From: Acidimicrobiia bacterium
GTDB lineage: Bacteria > Actinomycetota > Acidimicrobiia > IMCC26256 > JAMXLJ01
Assembly (NCBI GenBank): GCA_024281095.1
Contig: JAMXLJ010000093.1
Location: 1-64,000, forward strand
Reading direction: 5' to 3'
DNA length: 64,000 nt
Position numbers and translations under genes: made by a program. How positions within the stretch are numbered: the first letter of the stretch is position 1; the number at the start of each line of letters is the position of its first letter. Of the stretch, positions 53,484 through 61,910 are shown in pieces. The notes below the pieces were generated by a model. It saw nothing but the letters and a program-made list of their open reading frames with translations, made no database searches and had not been told where the DNA came from.

Positions 53484-53489
53484 AATATA
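53484..53489 (-). promoter_or_regulatory. -10 box of ketosynthase promoter
   Basis: Minus-strand TATATT, one base from consensus and conspicuous in this GC-rich region, about 110 bp before the ATG, giving a leader of roughly 100 nt. No clear -35. Confidence 0.55.
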
Positions 53490-53608
53490 CGGCTGCGCGC
53501 GCGTGTGGAACCAGAGGCGAAAGTACCCCGTTGGATGAACGACCCAGGGCGTTCGCGCGTGCACTCAGCGCTCTCGCGGGTCGCTATGTGGTGAGTTGCG
53601 TACCCGCT

Positions 53609-56020
53609 CTACCGCACGCGCACACCGGTTTCTTCGGGCAGGCCCGGCCACGTCCACTCGGTGATCTCGGGAAGATCGTCGCCGTACTCGCGCGTGTACT
53701 GGCGCGCCTTCACCCGCATGTCCACCATTTCCTGCCGCAGTCGGGCGGCGCGCGGGCCGAGCCGGGGCACGCGGTCGATGACATCCATCACGAGCCGGAA
53801 GCGGTCCAGGTCGTTCAACAGCACCATGTCGAACGGCGTCGTGGTCGTGCCCTCCTCCTTGTAGCCCCGCACGTGGAGTTGGTCGTGCCCGTGGCGGCGG
53901 TACGTGAGGCGGTGGATCAACCACGGATAGCCGTGGTAGGCGAAGATCACCGGACGGTCCGTCGTGAACAGCGTGTCGTAGTCGCGATCCGACATGCCGT
54001 GCGGATGCTCCGAGTCCGGTTGGAGCCTCATGAGATCGACCACGTTGACGACGCGGACCTTCAGCTCGGGAAGATGACGGTGCAGGAGGTCGGCGGCCGC
54101 GAGCACCTCCAGCGTCGGGACGTCGCCCGCGCACGCAAGCACGACGTCGGGCTCCCCGTCCGAGTCGTTGCTCGCGAACTCCCAGATCCCGACCCCGCGG
54201 GTGCAGTGGAGGATCGCGTCTTCGATGGCGAGCCAGTCCAGCGCCGGGTACTTCTGTGCGACGACGACGTTGACGTAGTCGCGGCTGCGCAAGCAGTGGT
54301 CGGCGACCGACAACAGGCAGTTCGTGTCGGGCGGGAGGTACACCCGGATGATCTCCGCCTTCTTGTTCACCACGTCGTCGATGAAACCGGGATCCTGGTG
54401 CGAGAACCCGTTGTGGTCCTGACGCCAGACGTGCGACGACAGCAGGTAATTCAGGGACGCGACCGGCCGGCGCCACGTGAGCGTCCGGCTCACCTTCAGC
54501 CACTTCGCGTGCTGGTTGAACATCGAGTCGACGATGTGGGTGAACGCCTCGTAGCAATTGAACATCCCGTGACGGCCGGTCAGGAGATAGCCCTCCAACC
54601 ACCCCTGACACGTGTGCTCGCTGAGGATCTCCATGACGCGACCGGACGGCGCGAGATGTTCGTCGACCGGGAGGATCTTCTCGAGCCACACCTTGTCCGT
54701 CGCCTCGTACACCGCGTCGAGGCGATTCGATGCCGTCTCGTCCGGCCCGAAGAGACGGAAGTTCCGGTACGGGTCGTTGAGTTTCACCACATCGCGCAAG
54801 AACTGCCCGAGCACGTGTGTCGCCGCCGAGCGGGTCGTGCCGGGCTTGTCCACCTCGACCGCGTACGAGCGGAAGTCCGGCAGCACGAGACCGCGCAGGA
54901 GCAGGCCGCCGTTCGCGTGCGGGTTGGCTCCCATCCGCCGGTCGCCGCGGGGAAGCCAGTCGAGCAGCTCGGGCCGCGGCACGCCCCGATCGTCGAACAG
55001 CTCGTCGGGGCGGTAGCTGCGCATCCACTGCTCGAGCAGCGCGCGGTGATCGTCACGTGTGCGGACCTCGGCGAGCGGCACCTGGTGGGCCCGCCACGTG
55101 CCCTCGACCGGCACCCCGTCGACCTCCTTCGGGCCCGTCCATCCCTTCGGAGTGCGCAGCACGATCATGGGCCAGCGCGGGCGCGCCCGATCACCGCCGT
55201 CTCGCGCGCGGCGCTGGATGGCCGCGATCTCGTCGACGACCTCGTCGAGGGTCGCCGCGAGCTGTTGGTGAACGGACGCGGGGTCGTCGCCCTCGACGAG
55301 ATACGGAGTCCAGCCGGTGCCTTCGAAGAACGCCGCCAACTCGTCGTCGCCGACCCGCGCGAAAACCGTCGGGTTCGCGATCTTGTAGCCGTTGAGGGCC
55401 AGGATCGGCAGCACCGCCCCGTCGCCCACGGGGTCGAGGAACTTGTTTCCGTGCCACGACGTCGCAAGGGGCCCCGTCTCGGCCTCGCCGTCGCCGACGA
55501 CACACGCGACGAGCAGATCGGGATTGTCGAACGCGGCTCCGAACGCATGGCTCAACGAGTAGCCGAGCTCTCCGCCTTCGTGGATCGACCCGGGCGTCTC
55601 CGGCGCGACGTGGCTCGGGATCCCGCCGGGAAACGAGAACTGGCGGAACAACTCGGCCATGCCGACCTCGTCCTGCGGCACGTTCGAGTAGATCTCCGAG
55701 TACGTGCCTTCGAGCCAGGAGTTCGCCACGATCGCCGGGCCTCCGTGACCGGGCCCGATGACATACATCGCGTCGAGATCGCGGCGCGCGATTTCGCGGT
55801 TCAGATGCGCGTAGACGAGGTTGAGGCCGGGCGTGGTACCCCAGTGACCGAGCAGGCGCGGCTTGATGTCGTCGGCCTCGAGCGGCTCTCGCAGCAGCGG
55901 GTTGCGCATGAGGTAGATCTGCCCCACCGACAAGTAGTTCGCCGCCCGCCAATAGGCGTGGACGCGGTCGAGCTCGGCCGGCGCGAGCGGTGTGCGCGAC
56001 ACCGTTCTCATCTCGCCCAT
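53609..56020 (-). CDS. xfp: Phosphoketolase (xylulose-5-P / fructose-6-P)
   Basis: 803 aa, the standard length. Splits xylulose 5-phosphate or fructose 6-phosphate with phosphate into acetyl phosphate and a shorter sugar phosphate, using thiamine diphosphate. '[18 protein letters not shown]', '[24 protein letters not shown]', '[25 protein letters not shown]...NGYKIANPT' (ThDP/Mg site) and '[13 protein letters not shown]' are family signatures. ATG at 56020 with GGAGGGGAGG upstream. No acetate kinase gene is nearby, so acetyl phosphate would be handled elsewhere. Confidence 0.96.
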   Translation of the reverse strand: MGEMRTVSRTPLAPAELDRVHAYWRAANYLSVGQIYLMRNPLLREPLEADDIKPRLLGHWGTTPGLNLVYAHLNREIARRDLDAMYVIGPGHGGPAIVANSWLEGTYSEIYSNVPQDEVGMAELFRQFSFPGGIPSHVAPETPGSIHEGGELGYSLSHAFGAAFDNPDLLVACVVGDGEAETGPLATSWHGNKFLDPVGDGAVLPILALNGYKIANPTVFARVGDDELAAFFEGTGWTPYLVEGDDPASVHQQLAATLDEVVDEIAAIQRRARDGGDRARPRWPMIVLRTPKGWTGPKEVDGVPVEGTWRAHQVPLAEVRTRDDHRALLEQWMRSYRPDELFDDRGVPRPELLDWLPRGDRRMGANPHANGGLLLRGLVLPDFRSYAVEVDKPGTTRSAATHVLGQFLRDVVKLNDPYRNFRLFGPDETASNRLDAVYEATDKVWLEKILPVDEHLAPSGRVMEILSEHTCQGWLEGYLLTGRHGMFNCYEAFTHIVDSMFNQHAKWLKVSRTLTWRRPVASLNYLLSSHVWRQDHNGFSHQDPGFIDDVVNKKAEIIRVYLPPDTNCLLSVADHCLRSRDYVNVVVAQKYPALDWLAIEDAILHCTRGVGIWEFASNDSDGEPDVVLACAGDVPTLEVLAAADLLHRHLPELKVRVVNVVDLMRLQPDSEHPHGMSDRDYDTLFTTDRPVIFAYHGYPWLIHRLTYRRHGHDQLHVRGYKEEGTTTTPFDMVLLNDLDRFRLVMDVIDRVPRLGPRAARLRQEMVDMRVKARQYTREYGDDLPEITEWTWPGLPEETGVRVR

Positions 56021-56140
56021 GGGGCCTCCCCTCCTTCGCCGGCTTCCCGGCCTCGGCAAGGCTCTCGCACCGCCGCGGACGGCTCAAGGCCGACGAAGAG
56101 TGGCCGATGAGACACGAACGGATCGACAAGAAGGCCGAAC

Positions 56141-57298
56141 TTGGGGCGACGCTCGTCGGTCGGCTCTCGGAACGTCGACACGCCCGTCGATGCACCGCGT
56201 GCCGGACGTGACCAAAGTCTGAAGCACGATGTCGCCGGCACGCGCGCGAGCGCGGACGCCGATTTCTGGCTGCGCCACCTCAATCTCGGCCTGCTCCTGT
56301 ACGGGGTGTCGATCTCGGTCAGCCTCCTGTATCTCATGCTCGTGCCAGGCCCGAACCGGCCGGTGCTGCTGGTGCTCGCGGCCGTTGCGATGCTGTCGCT
56401 CCTCGTCGTGTTCGCACTGCCGCGACGCGCGATCGCCGCGTCACCGCATCGCATGCGGTTCTTCTACACGTGGACCGGGTTCAGCGTGACGTTCGTGTTG
56501 GTGGTCGCGTCGTTCGACCGAGGCGCCGGCAGCCCGTTGTGCCTGCTCCTGTTCTTCGCAGTCGTGTACTGCGGCCTCGCCTACCCGCCGGTCGCGGTCG
56601 CGGTCACGACTGCGGCGGCAACGACCGGGTATCTCCTGCTCACCGTCGCCGAGGACTCGGCGAGCGGCTTCCCGCTCATGACCGTGGTCGTGCTCATCGG
56701 CCTCGGGGCGGTGTCGGCCTTCGCGGCGGAGGCACGCGAGCGCGTGCGCTGGACACTGGACGTACTCGCGACGCAGGACGGTCTGACGGGCTGCCTCACC
56801 CATCGCGCGTTCCATGATCGCCTCACCGCGGAGATGGCGCGTGCCGAGCGACACCGGCGACCGCTGTCGGTCGTCATCGTCGACCTCGACCACTTCAAGC
56901 GGGTCAACGACAGCTTGGGCCACCTCGCGGGCGACGAGCTGCTCCGGGTGGTGGGCGCGGTCCTGCGCGCGGGGCTGCGCGTCGGCGACGTCGCGGGCCG
57001 GCTGGGCGGCGACGAGTTCGCCCTCCTGCTTCCCGACACCACCCTCGACGGCGCGGTCGCGCTGGCCCAGCGCCGGCTCGACGACCTCGAGACGCGCGAC
57101 ATCAGCGCGACATTCGGCGTCGCGCAGAACTGCATCCCGCCCGGCATGGGAAGCGACTGCCCGACCGACGCGAACCTGCTGCTGCGCCGGGCCGACGACG
57201 CGCTGTATCGCGCGAAGAAGCTCGGGCGGCGGCGCGTGCTCGATCACCGCTGCGCCTGTCGCGGCCGCATCCACGCCGACCTTGTCCACATCGGGTGA
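56141..57298 (+). CDS. Membrane-bound diguanylate cyclase
   Basis: 385 aa. Six hydrophobic segments (about 45-200) form a membrane sensor, followed by a GGDEF domain (about 215-370) with an intact 'AGRLGGDEFALLLPD' and an RVGD inhibitory site five residues before it. It should make cyclic di-GMP. The only start codon in frame before the membrane region is the TTG at 56141; start confidence is low. It lies divergent from phosphoketolase. Confidence 0.85.
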   Translation: MGRRSSVGSRNVDTPVDAPRAGRDQSLKHDVAGTRASADADFWLRHLNLGLLLYGVSISVSLLYLMLVPGPNRPVLLVLAAVAMLSLLVVFALPRRAIAASPHRMRFFYTWTGFSVTFVLVVASFDRGAGSPLCLLLFFAVVYCGLAYPPVAVAVTTAAATTGYLLLTVAEDSASGFPLMTVVVLIGLGAVSAFAAEARERVRWTLDVLATQDGLTGCLTHRAFHDRLTAEMARAERHRRPLSVVIVDLDHFKRVNDSLGHLAGDELLRVVGAVLRAGLRVGDVAGRLGGDEFALLLPDTTLDGAVALAQRRLDDLETRDISATFGVAQNCIPPGMGSDCPTDANLLLRRADDALYRAKKLGRRRVLDHRCACRGRIHADLVHIG

Positions 57299-57316
57299 CC
57301 GGGAGAAGCCCCCGGG

Positions 57317-57985
57317 TCAGAAGCCGAGTTCCCGGGGCGGCAGCGTGCTCGGCCCGACGTGGCGGTCGAGCCAGCGGTTGACAGGCGCCGCATCGCGCCA
57401 CACCTCGACGATGCGGTCCAGCGCTCGTTTCGTGTGCAGCCAGCGCGCCGGTGCGAACGTGCGGCCCACGGTGAGGCCCTTGCTCCGAAGCAGGTCAACC
57501 CGTGGATGGTCCTTCGGGTAACCGCGAGGCGCAGACTTGAGCGACTCGTGCGCGGCGATCTCGTACCGCTTGGCCCGCATCCGCTCGACCTCTCGAGCCA
57601 GCCTCGCGCCAGTGCGCGCGTCGGCAACCGAGCGACGCCACCGCTCCAGCTGATCCGCCGCGAGGACGTAGTACCCCGACGCCACAAGGAGCCCCTCGGC
57701 CGAGATCTGCACGTAGTACCCCGCACCGCCCGGTCCCTCGGTGACCGCGGCCGCGCTCGTCTTGTACGGGCTCTTGTCGCGAGCGAAGCGCACGTCGCGG
57801 TACGGGCGGAAGAGGTGGAGCGTCCCGAACTCGCGTTCTACTTCGGCCGCGAGCGCGAGGAACGGAGCCTTGACGGCCGACTCGTAGACATCGCGGTGCG
57901 CCTGCCAGTACGACTTCGAGTTGTCGGTCTCGAGCCCGGCGAAAAACTCGAGCGCTTCGGCAGGCCAGCCGGCGAACGCGCGCAC
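57317..57985 (-). CDS. DUF2461 (TIGR02453) family protein
   Basis: 222 aa. 'FFAGLETDNSKSYWQAHRDVYESAVKAPFLALAAEVE' and 'LFRPYRDVRFARDKSPYKT' are the DUF2461 signatures, with 'GGAGYYVQISAEGLLVASGYY' and 'PKDHPRVDLLRSKGL' after. Function unknown, though conserved across bacteria. GTG start 7 bp after the stop of the upstream polysaccharide gene on the same strand. Its stop codon and that of the convergent cyclase lie in arms of a TGACC...GGTCA hairpin. Confidence 0.88.
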   Translation of the reverse strand: MRAFAGWPAEALEFFAGLETDNSKSYWQAHRDVYESAVKAPFLALAAEVEREFGTLHLFRPYRDVRFARDKSPYKTSAAAVTEGPGGAGYYVQISAEGLLVASGYYVLAADQLERWRRSVADARTGARLAREVERMRAKRYEIAAHESLKSAPRGYPKDHPRVDLLRSKGLTVGRTFAPARWLHTKRALDRIVEVWRDAAPVNRWLDRHVGPSTLPPRELGF

Positions 57986-57992
57986 GCTGTGT

Positions 57993-59414
57993 CTACGCGG
58001 CGGCGTCGAAGACGGCGCGCGGTGCGTTGGTGCGGTTCACCACCACGCCGATCACGTTGGCGCCACCACGTCGCAGTGCCTCGATCGCGGCGCGCACCGC
58101 ACCTTTGCGGCTCGACTTCATGTCGAGCACGAAGACGGTCGCGTCGCACTGCGACGCGACCGCGAGCGCGTCCGCGAACAGCGAAACCGGAGGCGTGTCG
58201 ACCACGACGAGCCTCATGCTCCGCAGCTGGTCGAGCACCGAGCGGAACGCGCGCGCGCCGAGCAGGGCCGACGGGTCGTCGCCGGAGCTTCCGCTGGGCA
58301 ACACGCGCAGGGCGCTGCCGCTACGCACCCTGCGCAGCGCCGCGGCGACGTCGGCGCCCTGCAAGACGCCAGTCAACCCCGGTGCGCGGCGGACCCCGAA
58401 CTGCTCGTGCGCCGAGGGCCGGCGCAGGTCTGCGTCGACGAAGACAACCTGGTCCTCGACCGCGGCCGCGGCTTCGGCGAGCTGCACCGCGACGAATGTC
58501 TTTCCGGCTTCGGGATTCGCGCTGACGACCGCGACGGTCCGCGGCTTCGCGGCACCCGACAGGAACATCAGGTTCGTCCGCAGGGTGCGGATCGACTCGA
58601 GCGTCTCGCCCGACTTGCCGCTCGGCACCCGCGCGAGCACCGGGAGCCCGAGTTCGCGCATCATCTCAGTCTCGTCGAGGCTCGAGAACCGGTCCGCCCG
58701 GTTCGATCGCAGCACCCACAACTCCGACGCGATCAACGCAGCCGCGATGAACGCGAACTCGGCGTCGCGCCCCGGCTTCGGAGAGATCGGCTTGCCGTCG
58801 CTCGCGCCGGATGCGATCGACGTGACCACGTCGGTGGGCAGCGCGGCCCGCTGGGCCAGGGCGGACTGCAATCCGGCCAGTCGAACGCGCAACAGCGCCG
58901 CCTCACGACTCTGCGGCGACAGGCGCGCGAGCTGTTCGTTGATTCGCGTCCGCTCCGCCTGCAGGTCCGCGGTGTTGGTCTTGTAGATCGCGGCGAACCT
59001 GTTCTTCGTCGCGTTGACCAATCCGTCGGTGACGCCCTTCGCCAGACCAACCGCGTCGTGCACCGACGGGCCGTTGGCCTTCACCAGCAGCACGCCGAGG
59101 GCGACATTGTCGACCGAGAGCCGGCTCTGCGCGGTGGCGAGGTCTGCGTGCACGCCGTTGCTCTCGATCGCCTGCGTGACGATCATCGAGGACTTGCCGA
59201 GCGTCGCGTAGATGTCGGTGACGTACTGGGTCTGGCTGGTGTCGCCGAAGCCGACGAGCGAGGCACCGCTCACGACCTGGACGACCCCGAGGGCCTGATA
59301 CTGCTTCGGAGCCTGCTTGCGGACCGCGTACGTGACCCCGGCGACGAGCACCGCGACGATGAGGATCCTCCACCATCCCGCGAGGATCGTGCGGAAGTGT
59401 TCGCCGACGTCCAC
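57993..59414 (-). CDS. Exopolysaccharide chain-length/BY-kinase fusion protein
   Basis: 473 aa. An N-terminal Wzz-like part with two transmembrane segments ('ILIVAVLVAGVTYAV' and 'EFAFIAAALIASELWVL') surrounds an outside coiled coil; the C-terminal part is a CpsD-like ATPase with Walker A 'SANPEAGKTFVAVQLA', A' 'VVFVDADLRRPS' and B 'MRLVVVDTPP'. This is the fused polysaccharide co-polymerase architecture. The usual C-terminal Tyr cluster is absent (ends VNRTNAPRAVFDAAA), so autophosphorylation in the ordinary sense is doubtful. GTG start 6 nt after TAGGAT. Confidence 0.87.
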   Translation of the reverse strand: MDVGEHFRTILAGWWRILIVAVLVAGVTYAVRKQAPKQYQALGVVQVVSGASLVGFGDTSQTQYVTDIYATLGKSSMIVTQAIESNGVHADLATAQSRLSVDNVALGVLLVKANGPSVHDAVGLAKGVTDGLVNATKNRFAAIYKTNTADLQAERTRINEQLARLSPQSREAALLRVRLAGLQSALAQRAALPTDVVTSIASGASDGKPISPKPGRDAEFAFIAAALIASELWVLRSNRADRFSSLDETEMMRELGLPVLARVPSGKSGETLESIRTLRTNLMFLSGAAKPRTVAVVSANPEAGKTFVAVQLAEAAAAVEDQVVFVDADLRRPSAHEQFGVRRAPGLTGVLQGADVAAALRRVRSGSALRVLPSGSSGDDPSALLGARAFRSVLDQLRSMRLVVVDTPPVSLFADALAVASQCDATVFVLDMKSSRKGAVRAAIEALRRGGANVIGVVVNRTNAPRAVFDAAA

Positions 59415-59420
59415 CGGGGC

Positions 59421-59426
59421 ATCCTA
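59421..59426 (-). promoter_or_regulatory. -10 box of leaderless polysaccharide kinase gene
   Basis: Minus-strand TAGGAT ends 6 nt before the GTG at 59414. Confidence 0.5.
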
Positions 59427-59472
59427 CGAGGCGGCCGGCGCCACGCGACGCGCACCCGCACGGCCCCGCCGA

Positions 59473-59478
59473 TAGGGT
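59473..59478 (+). promoter_or_regulatory. -10 box of the ECF sigma gene
   Basis: TAGGGT ends 11 nt before the GTG at 59490, within the 75 bp divergent gap. Confidence 0.4.
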
Positions 59479-59489
59479 GGCCGGCGCCT

Positions 59490-60014
59490 GTGGACGACTT
59501 GACCCGCCTCTTCGTCGACGCCCGCGACGGCGATCGCCTGGCGCTGGCGTCCGCAATCCGTGCCACCCAGGCCGACGTGTGGCGGTTCGTGGCGAGCCTC
59601 GTCGGGCGGGATGATGCCGACGACGTCACCCAGGACGCGTACCTCCGGATGTGCCGGGCCCTTCCCCGGTTCCGCGCCGAGTCGAGCGCCCGCACGTGGC
59701 TCCTCGTGATCGCCCGCCGTGCCTGCGTCGACCTGCTGCGGCGTCGCGGCCGCGAGCAGCGGCGTGCCGCGTCCCGCGACCCGGACCGCCGCCTCGAAGC
59801 CGAGGCCGGGCCCGAAGTCAGCGTTCCGCTCGACGCAATGGTGCGGGCCTTGGCGTCCGAGCGGCGCGATGCCTTCGTGCTCACCCAGTTGCTCGGCTGC
59901 TCCTACGACGACGCGGCCACGATCTGCGACGTCCCCGTGGGCACCATCCGGTCCCGCGTCGCCCGCGCCCGCGAAGATCTCGTCTCCGCGCTGGCGACCG
60001 CCGAAGCGATCTGA
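59490..60014 (+). CDS. ECF-type RNA polymerase sigma factor
   Basis: 174 aa. Region 2 ('LVGRDDADDVTQDAYLRMCRALPRFRAESSARTWLLVIARRACVDLLRR') and region 4 ('RDAFVLTQLLGCSYDDAATICDVPVGTIRSRVARAREDL') are complete and no region 3 is present. No anti-sigma factor with a zinc finger or DUF4349-like domain is adjacent; the next gene is a redox lipoprotein. GTG start at 59490; the longer ORF-track start lies inside the divergent gene. Confidence 0.9.
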   Translation: MDDLTRLFVDARDGDRLALASAIRATQADVWRFVASLVGRDDADDVTQDAYLRMCRALPRFRAESSARTWLLVIARRACVDLLRRRGREQRRAASRDPDRRLEAEAGPEVSVPLDAMVRALASERRDAFVLTQLLGCSYDDAATICDVPVGTIRSRVARAREDLVSALATAEAI

Positions 60015-60097
60015 CCGGGGCCCGCGACCGACCGATGGTGGAAGTTCGCGAGTATCGGCGCAATCACCGCGCCGCGACTCCCCCTGGAAGCATCACG

Positions 60098-60988
60098 ATG
60101 AACAGACACCAGCATGACGAACCCATCGCCTCGATGCTCTCGCGTCGGTCCTTCCTCGCCGCGACGGGCGGCCTGCTGCTCGCCGCGGCCTGCGGCTCCA
60201 ACGGAGGCGGCTCGAGTCGGGGCGGCGCGGGCTCGGCCGCGAAGAACAACGTCGTGAATCCGGGGCTGCTGTCGATCGAGCCGTACGCGTCGACCGCGCC
60301 GGAACGCATCGCCTTCGCGCTGGCGGACTTCAACGGACGGTGGATCGCGGGACCACCCGCGACCGTCGCGATGCAGCCGCCCGGCGGTCAACTCGGAGCG
60401 CCCGTGCCGGCCGCGCTGCACGCCGAGGGCCTGCCGCCGGGGCGCGGTGTCTACGTGGTCGACGTCCCGCTCGCCGCCGGAATCTGGAACGCAGTCGTGC
60501 AGGTCCCCGGGCGGTTGCCCGCCAAACTGGTCTGGCAGGCGACCGCGACGCCGACCGTCGTCGTGCCGGGCGCCAAAGCACCGGCGACACCGTCGCCGAC
60601 GGTCACGAACACGATGGGCGTCGATCCCCTGTGCACGCGGGTGCCGGCCTGCCCGCTGCACTCGGTCTCGCTCGACCAGGCGCTCGCCTCCGCTCGGCCC
60701 GTCGCGGTGATGTTCGCCACGCCGGCGCGGTGCCAGTCGCGTTACTGCGGCCCGGTGTTGGACCAGCTGCTCGCGCTCTCCGCCGCCTACCGTGACCGGG
60801 TGCAGCTCATCCATGTCGAGATCTACAAGGACGCCACGAGCGACGCCCTCGTGCCCACCGTCGATCAGTGGAAGCTCCCCGGCGAGCCGTGGTTGTTCGG
60901 CATCGACCGCAGCGGGACGGTGGCCGGCCGTCTCGACGGAGCGATGGGCACCGACGAGGTGCGCGCGCTGCTCGACAAGATCGTGTGA
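60098..60988 (+). CDS. Tat-exported thioredoxin-like lipoprotein
   Basis: 296 aa from the ATG at 60098 with GGAAG upstream. 'SRRSFLAATGGLLLAAACG' combines a twin-arginine motif and a lipobox. A Gly/Ser linker and a beta-rich middle domain ('GVYVVDVPLAAGIWNAVVQVPGRLPAKLVW') lead to a thioredoxin-like C-domain with 'VAVMFATPARCQSRYCGPVLDQL', i.e. Cys-x4-Cys rather than Cys-x2-Cys. It may be a redox or copper/heme-related factor. The stop overlaps the PAP2 start (GTGA). It follows the ECF sigma gene and may be its partner. Confidence 0.8.
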   Translation: MNRHQHDEPIASMLSRRSFLAATGGLLLAAACGSNGGGSSRGGAGSAAKNNVVNPGLLSIEPYASTAPERIAFALADFNGRWIAGPPATVAMQPPGGQLGAPVPAALHAEGLPPGRGVYVVDVPLAAGIWNAVVQVPGRLPAKLVWQATATPTVVVPGAKAPATPSPTVTNTMGVDPLCTRVPACPLHSVSLDQALASARPVAVMFATPARCQSRYCGPVLDQLLALSAAYRDRVQLIHVEIYKDATSDALVPTVDQWKLPGEPWLFGIDRSGTVAGRLDGAMGTDEVRALLDKIV

Positions 60989-61893
60989 ACGACCGCGGCG
61001 AGGCCGTCCTCGTCGAGGCACTCGAGGTCGTCGAAGCGCGCCCGCGACGGACGCTCGGCGTGCTCGCGGGCATCGCGGCCGCGGGTGTCCTCGTGGTGTA
61101 TGCGCTCGGGGTGCGCACCGCGTGGGGTCAGCGCCTCGACGCGACGGCGCTCAGCGGCAGGCGCGAGCTCCGAACGCGAGCGGTGCATGCCGCGGCGCGA
61201 CTGCTCACCACGATCGACGTCGCGTCACTCCTGCTGTTGGGCGGCGCGATCGTGCTCGTGGCCCTGCTGCGTGCGCGCCCGCGCCTGGCCGCCGGCGCCG
61301 GCACCGTCATCGCCGGTTCGATTCTCACGACGGAGCTGCTCAAACGGGTGGTGCTCACGCGACCCGACTTCGGCATCGTCGACGCGCTGGGGATGCGCGC
61401 CAGCTATCCGAGCGGCCATACGACCGTCGCGATGTCGCTCGGTGTTGCGGCGACGATGGTCGCACCGCGCCGCTGGCGGACGTTCGTCGGCGTGATCGGC
61501 GCGACGTATGCATCCGCGATCGGCGTCGCAGTCGTCGCGACGGCGAACCACCGGCCGAGCGATCCGATCGGCGCGGCACTTGTCGTCACCGCCTGGGCCG
61601 CCGCGGTCTCGGCGCTACTCGTCGACCGCGACACGCGTGCGCCGCATCGACCGTCGCCGGATCGTGCCGGTGCGATCCCCTGGATCGCACTCGCGGGATT
61701 GGTGCTCCTCGTCGTCGCGTTCGTCGGCCTGGCGGCCACCGTCGTCGCGATCCGCAGGAACCGGCTCGACACGATCGAGCTCGGCGGCGCGTTCGCGGCA
61801 TCGGCGACCGCAATCGTGGGGACCATCGTGCTCGGTACGGCAGCGCTCCTCGGAGTACTGCGCGGGATCGAGCTCGACCGCCCCTCGCGCTGA
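60985..61893 (+). CDS. PAP2 superfamily phosphatase, membrane
   Basis: 302 aa, about eight transmembrane segments. The three phosphatase motifs are 'LKRVVLTRPDF' (KR...RP), 'YPSGHTTVAM' (PSGH) and 'TANHRPSDPIG' (second His). It probably removes phosphate from undecaprenyl pyrophosphate or phosphatidate outside the membrane. GTG at 60985 overlaps the lipoprotein stop by 4 bp. Coexpression with an exported redox protein is plausible. Confidence 0.88.
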   Translation: MNDRGEAVLVEALEVVEARPRRTLGVLAGIAAAGVLVVYALGVRTAWGQRLDATALSGRRELRTRAVHAAARLLTTIDVASLLLLGGAIVLVALLRARPRLAAGAGTVIAGSILTTELLKRVVLTRPDFGIVDALGMRASYPSGHTTVAMSLGVAATMVAPRRWRTFVGVIGATYASAIGVAVVATANHRPSDPIGAALVVTAWAAAVSALLVDRDTRAPHRPSPDRAGAIPWIALAGLVLLVVAFVGLAATVVAIRRNRLDTIELGGAFAASATAIVGTIVLGTAALLGVLRGIELDRPSR

Positions 61894-61910
61894 CGACGCC
61901 CCGGAACGGA

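Noticed and set aside
53303-56110. 935 aa open frame on the plus strand
   Set aside because: It is antisense to the ketosynthase and phosphoketolase genes, has Arg/Val/Asp-rich composition typical of GC-rich shadow frames, and shows no domain.
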